Below the pieces are notes generated by a model that searched no databases, was not told the origin of the DNA, and was given only the letters and a program-made list of their open reading frames with translations. Shown here piece by piece: positions 17,059-25,345 of a DNA stretch of 64,000 nucleotides; the first letter of the stretch is position 1; each line of letters starts with the position of its first letter. Source of the stretch: Candidatus Sulfotelmatobacter sp. GTDB taxonomy: Bacteria > Acidobacteriota > Terriglobia > Terriglobales > Acidobacteriaceae. The DNA lies in contig JASHOH010000121.1 of the NCBI GenBank assembly GCA_030041215.1, positions 1 to 64,000 of the forward strand. Direction: 5' to 3'. The translations under genes were made by a program, and so were the position numbers.

Positions 17059-18768
17059 CTATTTCGACGCCGTCGATGCGACCTTGTCGTTTCCAGGCAA
17101 CGATATTCTCGTCAAGTACGGAAAGAAGGGCGTGACCTCAAATGGCATTTTCTCTCTGGGCGAGCTTAAAGCCACTGGCTTCGATTTGGCCAACTCTACC
17201 TGATCGGACCACGGATCGAGCTTTATGCGGCCGCCGAGGGGCAAGGCGGCAATCTGATCGGTGCGTTGCGGCTCCAGTTGCGGCGCTGACGCCAGCAAAA
17301 CGGACATCCGGATGCTTTTGCCCTGCGCAAGGCTATTGCCCAGATGCGGCCGAATCAGATTCGGCAGTTCCGGCACGCGCTCTTGCAGAGCTTTCAAAAA
17401 CAAACCGGCGCTCGCCAGCTTGTCCTTGTAAGGCGAGTTTTTTAACAGCTCCAGCGCTTTCGTATCGGCGGCTTCCTCATCCGCATTCGAGCGCCTGAAG
17501 TCGAGGCGCTGAAACGTTTCTTCGTCTGAGAAAAACATCCGGTCATTAAAGGCCAGTTTTGTGTCGGTCTTGTGTCCGAGCACGATGTGGCTGAGTTCGT
17601 GTGATAACACCATGGCGAGAGACGCTTCATCGGGCAGCACATCCAGCAAGCCGCGGCTCACCACGATTGTGCGGCCAATAGTGAACGATTCCAACGGAGA
17701 AGTCAGCAAAACCCGGCAGCGAAAGTCTCCCTGCAAATCGATATTGTTGGTCACCAGCAGGTTGTTCACCACCGTCTGTAAGACTTTGTCGACATCGCCG
17801 GGAGGCGCGAGCAGCCCAATTTTCTGCATTCGCTCGATCGCATTGTCTTCGGCCTGACGTTCCCACATGCGCTGCGCTAGCACAGGTGTCGCATCCGCCG
17901 CAGCCTCGCTTTGATCGGTCACAGACTGAGGCGAATCCACCAGAATCTGCGTGAACTCGGAATTTTTGTTCAAGGCCTTCAGGTCATAACCCCACAGCCG
18001 CGTTTGTGCCCGGAAATGCAAAGGCTTCCCCATGCGATTCTGCAAATCGGATTCTTCGCTGTAGATGTAGGCCGGCAACCAGTTTCCCGGACGCATGTTC
18101 AAACGCCAGCTATCGAAATGGAGATACAAATTGTTACCCGGCCGTGAGGAATACGTTCCATTAAATCGGACGATGTTGTAATCCTGGTCCTCAACCCACA
18201 TGCGTCCGATAAACCGCCCCGCAGACGCATCTTTCTTTGGCTCGACATCGATCACAAGACAGCGAACTTCGCCCAGGAACTCACGCCGCACAAAGGTGAA
18301 GTTGTAGTACTTCTTCTGAAAATCATTGTCGATCACGACCATCTGAGCGAAGCCCAGAGGCAGAAAGTGCATGGCGTAAATCGAGGTCAGGCGGTCCAGC
18401 ATACGGCGGCCGAAACCGGGCTGCCCGATGAAAGAAGTGTCTTCCGGGCCATCGCTCATGGTAAGGCGGCCAAGAAAGTATTTGTCGTTCACCGGGTAGT
18501 CGTTTTCGTTCTTGTCCGTCTTAAGATCCTGCAGATAGGTTTCTACGATCGGATGCATGTGGCGCATCTGCGCCAGAAAAAGGTGCTCGCGCTCGACAAC
18601 GCGATCAAGCACATTATCAAATGAAGCTCGCGACAAAAGGTTGGCTCCGCTCGCAAGACCTTCCCCGGCGGAAGGCACCGTCGAAACCCGAGAATCCTGC
18701 CCCTTTGCCGTTATCGAGCAAAGTAACCACAGAAAAGAGAAGACAAAACCCAACCGATAGACACGCAT
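17059..18768 (-). CDS. M48 family metalloprotease with large N-terminal domain
   Basis: 569 residues. ATG at 18768 with GGAAGG upstream; signal peptide (MRVYRLGFVFSFLWLLCSIT). Residues 60-290 resemble an outer-membrane lipoprotein-sorting or DUF-type beta fold (LVIDVEPKK, GRMWVEDQDYNIVRFNGTY). The peptidase domain begins near 325, with zinc site H390-E-L-S-H394 (VLSHELSHIVLGH) and downstream Glu in RSNADEEAADTKALELL. This predicts a periplasmic zinc protease, perhaps in outer-membrane quality control like BepA/YfgC, but with a different accessory domain. It follows a TonB-like gene by 21 bp in the same direction, so the two are probably co-transcribed. Confidence 0.9.
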   Translation of the reverse strand: MRVYRLGFVFSFLWLLCSITAKGQDSRVSTVPSAGEGLASGANLLSRASFDNVLDRVVEREHLFLAQMRHMHPIVETYLQDLKTDKNENDYPVNDKYFLGRLTMSDGPEDTSFIGQPGFGRRMLDRLTSIYAMHFLPLGFAQMVVIDNDFQKKYYNFTFVRREFLGEVRCLVIDVEPKKDASAGRFIGRMWVEDQDYNIVRFNGTYSSRPGNNLYLHFDSWRLNMRPGNWLPAYIYSEESDLQNRMGKPLHFRAQTRLWGYDLKALNKNSEFTQILVDSPQSVTDQSEAAADATPVLAQRMWERQAEDNAIERMQKIGLLAPPGDVDKVLQTVVNNLLVTNNIDLQGDFRCRVLLTSPLESFTIGRTIVVSRGLLDVLPDEASLAMVLSHELSHIVLGHKTDTKLAFNDRMFFSDEETFQRLDFRRSNADEEAADTKALELLKNSPYKDKLASAGLFLKALQERVPELPNLIRPHLGNSLAQGKSIRMSVLLASAPQLEPQRTDQIAALPLGGRIKLDPWSDQVELAKSKPVALSSPREKMPFEVTPFFPYLTRISLPGNDKVASTASK

Positions 18769-18789
18769 AAAAACCTTCCCCAGGGAGAG

Positions 18790-19827
18790 TTATGCCATCT
18801 GAAAAATTATGTGCAATACGACAGTGGAATCGGCCGGCTGGCCGTTCCGCAAAGCCGGTTTGAACCGAATCTGTTCGGCTGCCTTAATGGCGTTGTCATC
18901 CAGGCCGTGACCCAGGCCGCTCAAAACGCGCAATACACGCAGGCCGCCGCTAGCTTCGAAAACTACTTCCAGAAGAACTTCTCCCTCGATACGCAAGGCT
19001 CTGGCTTCCTGTGTGTAGGCAGGCACTGGCTTGAAAAGAATTTCCGCCGGCACCATCTTCGCGGCTTCCTCGGAAGCGTGAGAGCGTACAGCGGGAGCCG
19101 GCAGAGAGTTCGCGTTCGCGAAACTGCTTGCCTGAACCGCGCCTTCTGAATAGCGGGGCCGGGGCGCCGGTATGGCTGTTCCGTTGCCGAACCCCGCGCT
19201 GGCAACGACCCCGGGAACGCCTTTGGCACCGCCCGTCCCATTTCCGTAACCAGGCCCTGATGGAAGATCAAATGACCCTAGCGCGCCAATGCTCGCCCGT
19301 TTGCTCTGCCCCGCTTTAGCCGGAACGCCATTAGGATCACCGAAACCTCCTGTCTCCACCTGCGATAGCACACGGGCGATCGTGGGCCTGGCCGAGTTGC
19401 CAGTTGAAAAAACATCAGTCTTGACGCCCTGTTTGGGAATCACGGGATTGGAGCTCGCCACCAGCTCCATTTTCTGCGGTGTAATGGTCACCTTCGGAGC
19501 AGGAGCATCCTCAACCTTGGCAGTGACCCTTGGTTGTGCCGCGGGAACTCGCACTGTGAGTATGGGTGCATCTGCCAGAGCTTTTTCTGGCAATTGAATT
19601 CTGGTCACGGGCTGGGGCCGATGATTTACAGGCGGAGGCGTGCTGACCAGCACAACTGAATGGAGACTAAAGCCTCCCGGCGAGGCCACTGGTGTTAACA
19701 CGCGCACCCAGATCAAGGCTGCGACCGCCAATGCCTGGGCTCCAGTGCTGAAAACGAATTCGGCCCAAGGTGTTCTCGTTCGAGGCAGGAGCGAGAATAG
19801 AGCTTCTTGGCTGGGAGAAGTACTCAT
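18790..19827 (-). CDS. TonB-family protein
   Basis: 345 residues. A cytoplasmic N-terminus precedes one membrane helix (about 27-45, FVFSTGAQALAVAALIWVRVL). A Pro/Ala/Gly-rich linker follows (50-255), then a TonB C-terminal domain (about 265-343: PVPAYTQEARALRIEGEVLL, VVFEASGGLRVLRVLSG, GLDDNAIKAAEQIRFKPALRNG). TonB proteins carry energy from ExbBD to outer-membrane receptors, but acidobacteria have many TonB-domain proteins not linked to exbBD, and none is seen here. It is first in an apparent operon with the M48 protease, hinting at an envelope maintenance role instead of iron uptake. Confidence 0.88.
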   Translation of the reverse strand: MSTSPSQEALFSLLPRTRTPWAEFVFSTGAQALAVAALIWVRVLTPVASPGGFSLHSVVLVSTPPPVNHRPQPVTRIQLPEKALADAPILTVRVPAAQPRVTAKVEDAPAPKVTITPQKMELVASSNPVIPKQGVKTDVFSTGNSARPTIARVLSQVETGGFGDPNGVPAKAGQSKRASIGALGSFDLPSGPGYGNGTGGAKGVPGVVASAGFGNGTAIPAPRPRYSEGAVQASSFANANSLPAPAVRSHASEEAAKMVPAEILFKPVPAYTQEARALRIEGEVLLEVVFEASGGLRVLRVLSGLGHGLDDNAIKAAEQIRFKPALRNGQPADSTVVLHIIFQMA

Positions 19828-20150
19828 ATCCGCGTACTCGTTTTTTCAGAACCCGCGTCGCGAGTCGAAGTTTCAGAACCCCTATCGGATCGCACGACGT
19901 GGCCACCTTGGGAACTGCTAAGGCAAAACGCTTGGAATGCTACGCAGTCGTTTACGTTGCACGAGAAAGGCCATTTTTCCCGTACAGCCCGTTATCTTAC
20001 GCCTACTGCCTTGTTTTCTTTCAGTTACTAACCACTCGAAAATAACCCAGGAGGGCATGCCGTGCAACCGCGTTGCCCTTTTGAGTGTGTCTTTTATTCC
20101 TGAATCGGGAAGCTAACTCCCGCTTTGGAGCTGACGGAACGGTTCCCACC
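19828..20150. other. Intergenic region upstream of the TonB gene
   Basis: 323 bp between the start of the minus-strand TonB gene and the end of the minus-strand sugar dehydrogenase gene. It should hold the promoter for the TonB-M48 pair. Two very short frames follow an AGGAGG at about 20050, but neither is convincing. I see no terminator or riboswitch. Confidence 0.4.
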
Positions 20151-21509
20151 TTAGCAGCGCACCACCTTCGGGCTATCAATGCCCTTGGTGGCATTACGGG
20201 TATCGACCACGAGTTGGGCCTCGTTGACAATGCGGCGGTAGTCATAATCCGAGTGGTCCGTGACGATCACGATGCAGTCATACTGGTCCAGGCGATCCAA
20301 CTCCGTGCGCTTCATCTGCAAGTCGTATTTCCGTCCCTTGCTGATAAAAGGAAAATATGGGTCGTGATAGCTGACCTGCGCACCTTCGTTCTGCAGCAGC
20401 TCGATAATCGTCAGCGCCGGCGATTCACGCAAATCATCGATGTCCTTTTTGTAGGCGACCCCCAGCACCAGAACGCGGGAACCATTAATCGCTTTCCTCT
20501 GCCGGTTCAAGGCCGCGCCGATGGAACTGAGCACGTAATATGGCATATTGGTGTTGATCTCGCCCGCCAGCTCGATGAAACGCGTGCGAAAGTCCCACTC
20601 CTTGGCCTTCCAAGAAAGATAAAAGGGATCAACCGGGATACAATGGCCTCCGAGCCCGGGCCCAGGATAGAAGGGATGAAAGCCAAAAGGTTTGGTCGAC
20701 GCCGCCTCAATGACTTCCCAAATGTCCAATCCCATTCGCTGACAGAGCATTTTTAGTTCATTCACCAGCGCGATGTTCACACAGCGGTAAATGTTCTCGA
20801 GCAGTTTCGTCATTTCGGCGGCTGCGGGCGAGGAGACAGGGACCGTGCGGTTGAAAATCGAGCCGTACAAAGCTCCGGCCAACTCGGAAGCTTTCGGATT
20901 CAATCCCCCGACGACTTTAGGAATGTCACGCCGGGCAACGGTCGTATTGCCCGGATCCTCGCGTTCGGGTGAAAAAGCCACGAAGAATTCCTTCTCGCCG
21001 CCCGAACTCCCCCGTGCCGCTTTCAATCCATGCTTGTTCTCTTTCTCGAGAATCGGGACCACGACTTCCTCGGTGGTTCCGGGGTAGGTTGTGCTTTCAA
21101 GAACGATGAGCTGGCCGGCCTGTAAATGCGGTGCAATAGCGTGAGTAGTGTCGGTGATGAAACTCAAATCAGGCTCATGATACTGATCGAGTGGCGTGGG
21201 AACACAGATGATGATCGCATCCATTTCTGCGAGCCGCGCGTAATCCGATGTGGCCGTGAAACCCTGCGCTTGAGCCGCCTGGATTTCCTCCGGTGTAATG
21301 CGGTAGATATAAGAGCCGCCCTGCGTTAGCGTTTCAACTTTGCGGCGATCGATATCGAAACCGGTGACCTTAAACTTGCGCTCGCCGAACAGCAGCGCCA
21401 GGGGCAGGCCTACGTACCCCAGACCGATGATGCCAACCCGGGCCTGCTTTTGCTGAATTCTGTTCTTGAGTTGATCGGATGCGGAATTTGCGGCAGAGTA
21501 AGAGGTCAT
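20151..21509 (-). CDS. Nucleotide-sugar dehydrogenase (UDP-GlcNAc 6-dehydrogenase type)
   Basis: A 452-residue enzyme that oxidises C6 of a UDP-hexose (probably UDP-GlcNAc or relative) with two NAD+, giving a uronic acid for surface polysaccharide. The Rossmann motif GIIGLGYVGLPLA lies near residue 26. The catalytic Cys is in GLGGHCIPVDPFYLSWKA, the form typical of the WbpA/WecC branch. The C-terminal UDP-binding domain has GVAYKKDIDDLRESPAL. I take ATG at 21509 (MTSYSAANS); an ATG at 21542 would add 11 residues, and neither has a strong ribosome site. It is divergent from the DUF218 gene and starts the exopolysaccharide region. Confidence 0.92.
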   Translation of the reverse strand: MTSYSAANSASDQLKNRIQQKQARVGIIGLGYVGLPLALLFGERKFKVTGFDIDRRKVETLTQGGSYIYRITPEEIQAAQAQGFTATSDYARLAEMDAIIICVPTPLDQYHEPDLSFITDTTHAIAPHLQAGQLIVLESTTYPGTTEEVVVPILEKENKHGLKAARGSSGGEKEFFVAFSPEREDPGNTTVARRDIPKVVGGLNPKASELAGALYGSIFNRTVPVSSPAAAEMTKLLENIYRCVNIALVNELKMLCQRMGLDIWEVIEAASTKPFGFHPFYPGPGLGGHCIPVDPFYLSWKAKEWDFRTRFIELAGEINTNMPYYVLSSIGAALNRQRKAINGSRVLVLGVAYKKDIDDLRESPALTIIELLQNEGAQVSYHDPYFPFISKGRKYDLQMKRTELDRLDQYDCIVIVTDHSDYDYRRIVNEAQLVVDTRNATKGIDSPKVVRC

Positions 21510-21622
21510 CGTGGCGGCGGTTTCTCTTTTGGTGCGATCCATTTGGATTCTAGCATGTGGTTTCGCTGAGTCTGATCGATCCGCCTGGCAATGACGAATG
21601 CTCTTGCTCTGCAAAAAAACAT

Positions 21623-22210
21623 ATGAGAGTAACCACAACGCGGGCGTGCTTGATCCTGATCCTATTGGCATTACTAGCATTCGGAGTACTGGGCGAAGCC
21701 GGGAATTTTCTCGTAACGGATGCACCTCAGCGTTCCGACGTCATTGTGGTATTGGCGGGCGAGACGGACGTACGCCCCACCCGCGGGTTGCAGCTTCTGG
21801 AGCAGGGCTACGGGCAGCGAATGGTGCTGGATGTTCCCGCCGCGATCAAGATCTACAAGTTCACCCAGCTGGAATTAGCGCAGGAGTACATACGCGATCT
21901 GCCGCTAGCGGCCGCGATCAGCATCTGCCCGATCAAAGGATTATCGACGAAGGAGGAATCCAAAGATGTGCAGAACTGCCTGGCCAGCGAGCGGCCCAAG
22001 AGCGTTCTCATCGTGACCTCGGACCATCACACTCGGCGTGCGCTGAGCGTCTTCCGGCGGGATATCCCGGGAATTCAATTCTCCGTCGCCGCCGCCCGCA
22101 ATGACACCCAATTCGGCGTGCGCTGGTGGACCCACCGCGAATGGGCCAAGACCTTCGCCGATGAATGGCTGCGGCTGATTTGGTGGAAGCTCGTCGACCA
22201 GTGGCGGTAA
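21623..22210 (+). CDS. DUF218 (SanA/ElyC/YdcF-like) envelope protein
   Basis: 195 residues from ATG at 21623. An N-terminal membrane anchor (CLILILLALLAFGVLG) precedes a DUF218 domain: DVIVVLAGETDVRPTRGLQLLEQGY, then KSVLIVTSDHHTRRALSVFRR near residue 135. Members act in the envelope (vancomycin sensitivity, enterobacterial common antigen or peptidoglycan supply), but the biochemistry is unclear. Its first metal/nucleotide-like motif is GET instead of the more usual GGG, a mild oddity. It is divergent from the sugar dehydrogenase, with a shared intergenic region of about 110 bp. Confidence 0.85.
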   Translation: MRVTTTRACLILILLALLAFGVLGEAGNFLVTDAPQRSDVIVVLAGETDVRPTRGLQLLEQGYGQRMVLDVPAAIKIYKFTQLELAQEYIRDLPLAAAISICPIKGLSTKEESKDVQNCLASERPKSVLIVTSDHHTRRALSVFRRDIPGIQFSVAAARNDTQFGVRWWTHREWAKTFADEWLRLIWWKLVDQWR

Positions 22211-22225
22211 GAGTCCCAAGAAACC

Positions 22226-22335
22226 ATTCACCACAAAGTCACAGAGACACAGAGAAATATTGTCTGGCGGAAAAACCCTCCCAACGCGGTGATTTCTTGA
22301 GATTTCCTCTGTGGCTCCGTGTCTCTGTGGTGAAA
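22226..22335. repeat. Imperfect long inverted repeat of the CACAGAGACACAGAG type
   Basis: Arm 1 (22226-22257) contains ATTCACCACAAAGTCACAGA; arm 2 (22302-22335) contains the near reverse complement ending GTCTCTGTGGTGAAA. The arms are about 32 bp and 44 bp apart. The pattern is a widespread intergenic element in environmental bacteria and could fold into a long hairpin between the DUF218 and FecR genes. Confidence 0.75.
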
Positions 22336-22460
22336 GTCTTCTTCCCCAAAAGTTTTCCACCGATTGAACCGTTTTTGAGGCAGAAAAATGGTTGACTCTA
22401 AAAATATTGGAGGTTAGGATGCCTTAACAGTCACCAAATCAGTTAATAACGGAGTGTGTG

Positions 22461-23141
22461 ATGGGCATGCCTGCTTTCCGCAGTATGGTAAGTTGCGTGC
22501 TTCTGCTGATTGTGCCCGTTACATTATTGGCCGCTGATTCGGGGGCGGCGATGCTCTACGCCGATGGAGCCGCATGGCTGAATGGCAGCCATGTTCCAAA
22601 ATCTTCCGCCATCTTCTCCGGCGATCTCGTACAGACGCGGTCCGATTCCGCCGCGAATATTCACGCGCCTGGCTCAAGCATTACCGTTCTCGGCGATTCC
22701 CTTGTGAAATTTGAAGGCGCTTCGTTGGACATTCAGCACGGCGGACTGAGCATCTCTACCTCGAAAGGAATCTTCGCGACCGCCGGCAGCGTGCGGGTCG
22801 CGCCCGCTTCAAATTCCTGGACGGAATTCAACGTAATCGATACCGGAGGCACAGTGCGCATCGCCGCCCGCAAAGGCGATCTCACCATCACCGACGACAA
22901 CGGCACCACTACTCTTCAGCAGGGCCAGGAAACCACCCGCGACGACCAATCCAACCAGCCCGACGACAAAGCCGACAACAAAAAGAAAGACAAGAAGCAC
23001 GGCACGGGAGCGCCCCCAGCCGCCAGCGGGGCCACATTCAACTCCACGGCGGCCATTGCTGTGGGAGCAGGGGCTATTGCCGGAATCACCACGTGGGTGC
23101 TGCTCCAAAGTGAAAATCCGGTCAGTCCCTCCAATCCTTAA
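22461..23141 (+). CDS. FecR-like domain protein
   Basis: 226 residues from ATG at 22461 (a GTG lies one codon before). Signal peptide (CVLLLIVPVTLLAA); FecR-type beta repeats (about 30-150: GAAWLNGSHVPKSSAIFSGD, IHAPGSSITVLGDSLVKFEG, FNVIDTGGTVRIAARKGDLTI). A very charged stretch (NQPDDKADNKKKDKKHGTG) and a hydrophobic segment (AAIAVGAGAIAGITTWVLL) end the protein. No sigma factor or TonB receptor is nearby, so this is not the classical FecIR system; in exopolysaccharide clusters FecR-like proteins are thought to be envelope proteins. Confidence 0.8.
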   Translation: MGMPAFRSMVSCVLLLIVPVTLLAADSGAAMLYADGAAWLNGSHVPKSSAIFSGDLVQTRSDSAANIHAPGSSITVLGDSLVKFEGASLDIQHGGLSISTSKGIFATAGSVRVAPASNSWTEFNVIDTGGTVRIAARKGDLTITDDNGTTTLQQGQETTRDDQSNQPDDKADNKKKDKKHGTGAPPAASGATFNSTAAIAVGAGAIAGITTWVLLQSENPVSPSNP

Positions 23142-23144
23142 ATC

Positions 23145-23173
23145 AAAAAGCCGCCTCTGGTTGCGAAGACGGC
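23145..23173 (-). terminator. Minus-strand rho-independent terminator
   Basis: On the minus strand GCCGTCT pairs with AGGCGGC (7 bp, one G-U), loop 10 nt, followed by TTTTT. The wobble pair works only in the minus-strand RNA, which fixes the direction. It lies 47 bp after a possible small gene at 23221-23310. Confidence 0.6.
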
Positions 23174-23220
23174 GTCACTAATGGTCCGCTCTGAATGCGG
23201 CCAGTCATGGGAGCAGACTC

Positions 23221-23310
23221 TTAGCTTCCCTCAAGCAAAATCCCTTGATTACGATAGTAAACTTCCCGTTCGACCGTCGCACGCCTAGAATCCTGCACAA
23301 GAAGTTCCAC
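23221..23310 (-). CDS. Possible 29-residue protein
   Basis: A GTG start at 23310 has a full AGGAGG 10 nt upstream and reads VELLVQDSRRATVEREVYYR, then NQGILLEGS. It is followed by a terminator at 23145-23173. No family recognised. The evidence is only the ribosome site plus terminator; it may equally be part of a small RNA. The rest of 23142-23744 holds no convincing gene. Confidence 0.3.
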   Translation of the reverse strand: MELLVQDSRRATVEREVYYRNQGILLEGS

Positions 23311-23744
23311 CGTGTGCGTTCCTCCTGTTGAATGCTTGAGAGATCAATATGTCTCCGGGACCCGCAACAGACTCTGAATGCGACAGTGACGTGCCTCCGG
23401 GTATGGCGGTTGCACATACGCCGATCCGTACGCTCCCTCATTGCAATTAGCATTTTTCTTTCTTTCGCGCGGGGAACCCAAATCGTTCTGACGCCGATCG
23501 GCTTAACCATTTGATCTTGAAGATCGACTTAAAAAACCCGCAGAACACGAGCGCATCAGACCGAAGGGAAATCCGGAGGTTGCTGCGAAAAGCCGTGAGC
23601 GAGCGGTGACAGTTTTGCTGGCAATTCTGGAGCCGCGACAATGATCCAGATGCCGCACGCTACAGTAAGGCGCCCGAAATCGTGAGCGGCAACGCGTAAC
23701 GGTGGGCCCGAGCGAAGCAAATTTCTCAGCGGAGTGAAAGACAA

Positions 23745-25112
23745 TTAGAAGTTCGTCGCCGTCTGCTGCGGCACCGGTTCCTGCGATGGAAGCGCTTCCT
23801 CGGGCGGCTTACTCCGAACACTTCGCCGCTTGCGCGCCGGCTGGAGGAACGGCTTCCCTGCTCCAATCGTACACAGAACATAAAACAGCGCGGCGTTGGC
23901 CGGAATCTGCAGATTGAAATCCACAAAGCTGTGCACGAGAATTCCGCTTGTCCCAAGCATGCACGCCACGGCTACCGCCCCGCTCATCTCCGCCGCCCAG
24001 TTCACCAGTTTCTTGCTGGCGTTCCGGTACGCGACAAACACAAACCAGACCATGGTCACGAACCCCAGCAGCCCCATTTCGATCAGCAGTTGCAAGTAAT
24101 CGTTGTGGGCTTCGTTGATAAAGAAGTTCGTGTAGAAAGTTCGGAATTGCGGGTACACGACCGGAAATGCACCCAGGCCCCAGCCCAGCACTGGCTTCTT
24201 GAGGAACATTCGCAAGCCATCGCGATTGATGCCGGTGCGAATGTCGCTGGAAATTTCGGCCCGAGACGAACTCACCGTTGCAATTCGTTTGCTGAGTTCT
24301 GATCCGCCCACCCAAATCAGCAAGCCAGCCACAATGGTCACAAACAGGCCGACACCGATGGCCGTCCGCAGCCCCCGTTTCTGCTTGACCACCAGGATTC
24401 CGAGAATAACGAACTCGGCGATAATGGCCAGCATTCCCCCGCGCGATCCGGAAATAAATATCGTGCCCGCCATAACCGCTGCAATGGCCGCCGCCGTGGC
24501 GCGCGTTCTTGTAGAAGCCATCCGGGTCAGCGAAAGCACCAGCGGAATGGGAACCAGCATTTCCATCAGACCGGCATAGTGGTTGTGATTTACGTATGGG
24601 CCGTAAATCCAGCCTCCCATGCGCGGTTGCCGAACCCAGTAGAGTTTGCCGTTTGAGGAAATTCCCTGAATTAAAGCAAACCCGGCCAGTGCCGCGCCAT
24701 AAACGGAGAAAACTACTGCCAAAATTCGTGCCTGCGAACCCCTGATCAGCGACTGTGCCGCAAGAAAACACAGCACGGCGTAGGAGAAGTATTGCAATGC
24801 CAAAGAAATTGTGTCGTGCGGATAAGCGGTCAGGCGAAAAACAAGCTGCACGGCAACCAGCAAGCCAAACGCCGCCATGGGGGCGAAAACTGGATTCCAG
24901 CGGACCTTCAACTCGCCTTCCACAAGTTGCTTGGCGATCCACAATAGAAACAGAAGGACCGAACCCGCCTCCATTAAGAAAATCGACCAGGGCTCGACCG
25001 CGCCAAAGGCAAGCGGCCCAAACAGCAGCAGGCCAAAAATTCCATAAAGCAACACCGAGCCCACTTGATTGGCTCGCTGCTTCCGGAGGATATCGGTGCT
25101 GCTGGAGTCCAT
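23745..25112 (-). CDS. O-antigen ligase/polymerase family membrane protein
   Basis: 455 residues with about ten to twelve membrane helices and the Wzy_C core. Examples are LLLFGPLAFGAVEPWSIFL near the N-terminus, then GSRGGMLAIIAEFVILG and the periplasmic loop with GWGLGAFPVVYPQFRTFYTN. The HNDYLQLLIEMGLLG motif (His-Asn-Asp-Tyr) is characteristic. Members join polysaccharide repeat units to lipid A core or polymerise them. The C-terminal tail (ARKRRSVRSKPPEEA) is basic and cytoplasmic. It is downstream of, and on the same strand as, the TPR-carbohydrate-binding and Wzc genes, so an exopolysaccharide polymerase role is likely. Confidence 0.9.
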   Translation of the reverse strand: MDSSSTDILRKQRANQVGSVLLYGIFGLLLFGPLAFGAVEPWSIFLMEAGSVLLFLLWIAKQLVEGELKVRWNPVFAPMAAFGLLVAVQLVFRLTAYPHDTISLALQYFSYAVLCFLAAQSLIRGSQARILAVVFSVYGAALAGFALIQGISSNGKLYWVRQPRMGGWIYGPYVNHNHYAGLMEMLVPIPLVLSLTRMASTRTRATAAAIAAVMAGTIFISGSRGGMLAIIAEFVILGILVVKQKRGLRTAIGVGLFVTIVAGLLIWVGGSELSKRIATVSSSRAEISSDIRTGINRDGLRMFLKKPVLGWGLGAFPVVYPQFRTFYTNFFINEAHNDYLQLLIEMGLLGFVTMVWFVFVAYRNASKKLVNWAAEMSGAVAVACMLGTSGILVHSFVDFNLQIPANAALFYVLCTIGAGKPFLQPARKRRSVRSKPPEEALPSQEPVPQQTATNF

Positions 25113-25159
25113 GAAGGCCTTGTTCGAAATTAGGTGCAGCTAAGTCTAAGTTCCTGATT

Positions 25160-25310
25160 CTCGGACGGCAGCGCCATCCTGAGCGGAGGCGCCTTTCAGC
25201 CGGAGCGAAGGATCTCCTACCACAGAGTCTTCTTTGTGCGAGATTCCTCGCCCTGCGGCTTCGCCGCCCCTGGCTCAAGCCAGGGGTCTACCTGAAAACG
25301 CGGGGCCTCG
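25160..25310. repeat. Dispersed intergenic repeat with perfect palindrome
   Basis: This gap contains CATCCTGAGCGGAGG, GAGCGAAGGATCTCCTAC and a perfect 9-bp palindrome CCCCTGGCT-CA-AGCCAGGGG (25267-25286). The AGCGAAGGATCT signature recurs in looser form near 8250 and 58340. It lies between the O-antigen ligase start and the TPR gene end, within a likely operon. Confidence 0.6.
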
Positions 25311-25345
25311 AAATGACGTCGCCGAAAAAACCATCCAGGCCCAAA

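Noticed and set aside
20050-20120. Short leader-peptide-like frames after AGGAGG
   Set aside because: 13 and 19 codons, conflicting frames and spacing, and no downstream plus-strand gene to control.
23205-23510. 101-residue minus-strand frame
   Set aside because: Arg/Cys-rich, no conserved pattern; the overlapping 29-codon frame has the better ribosome site.
23809-25278. 489-residue minus-strand frame
   Set aside because: A shifted-frame shadow of the O-antigen ligase gene; composition lacks membrane helices or motifs.
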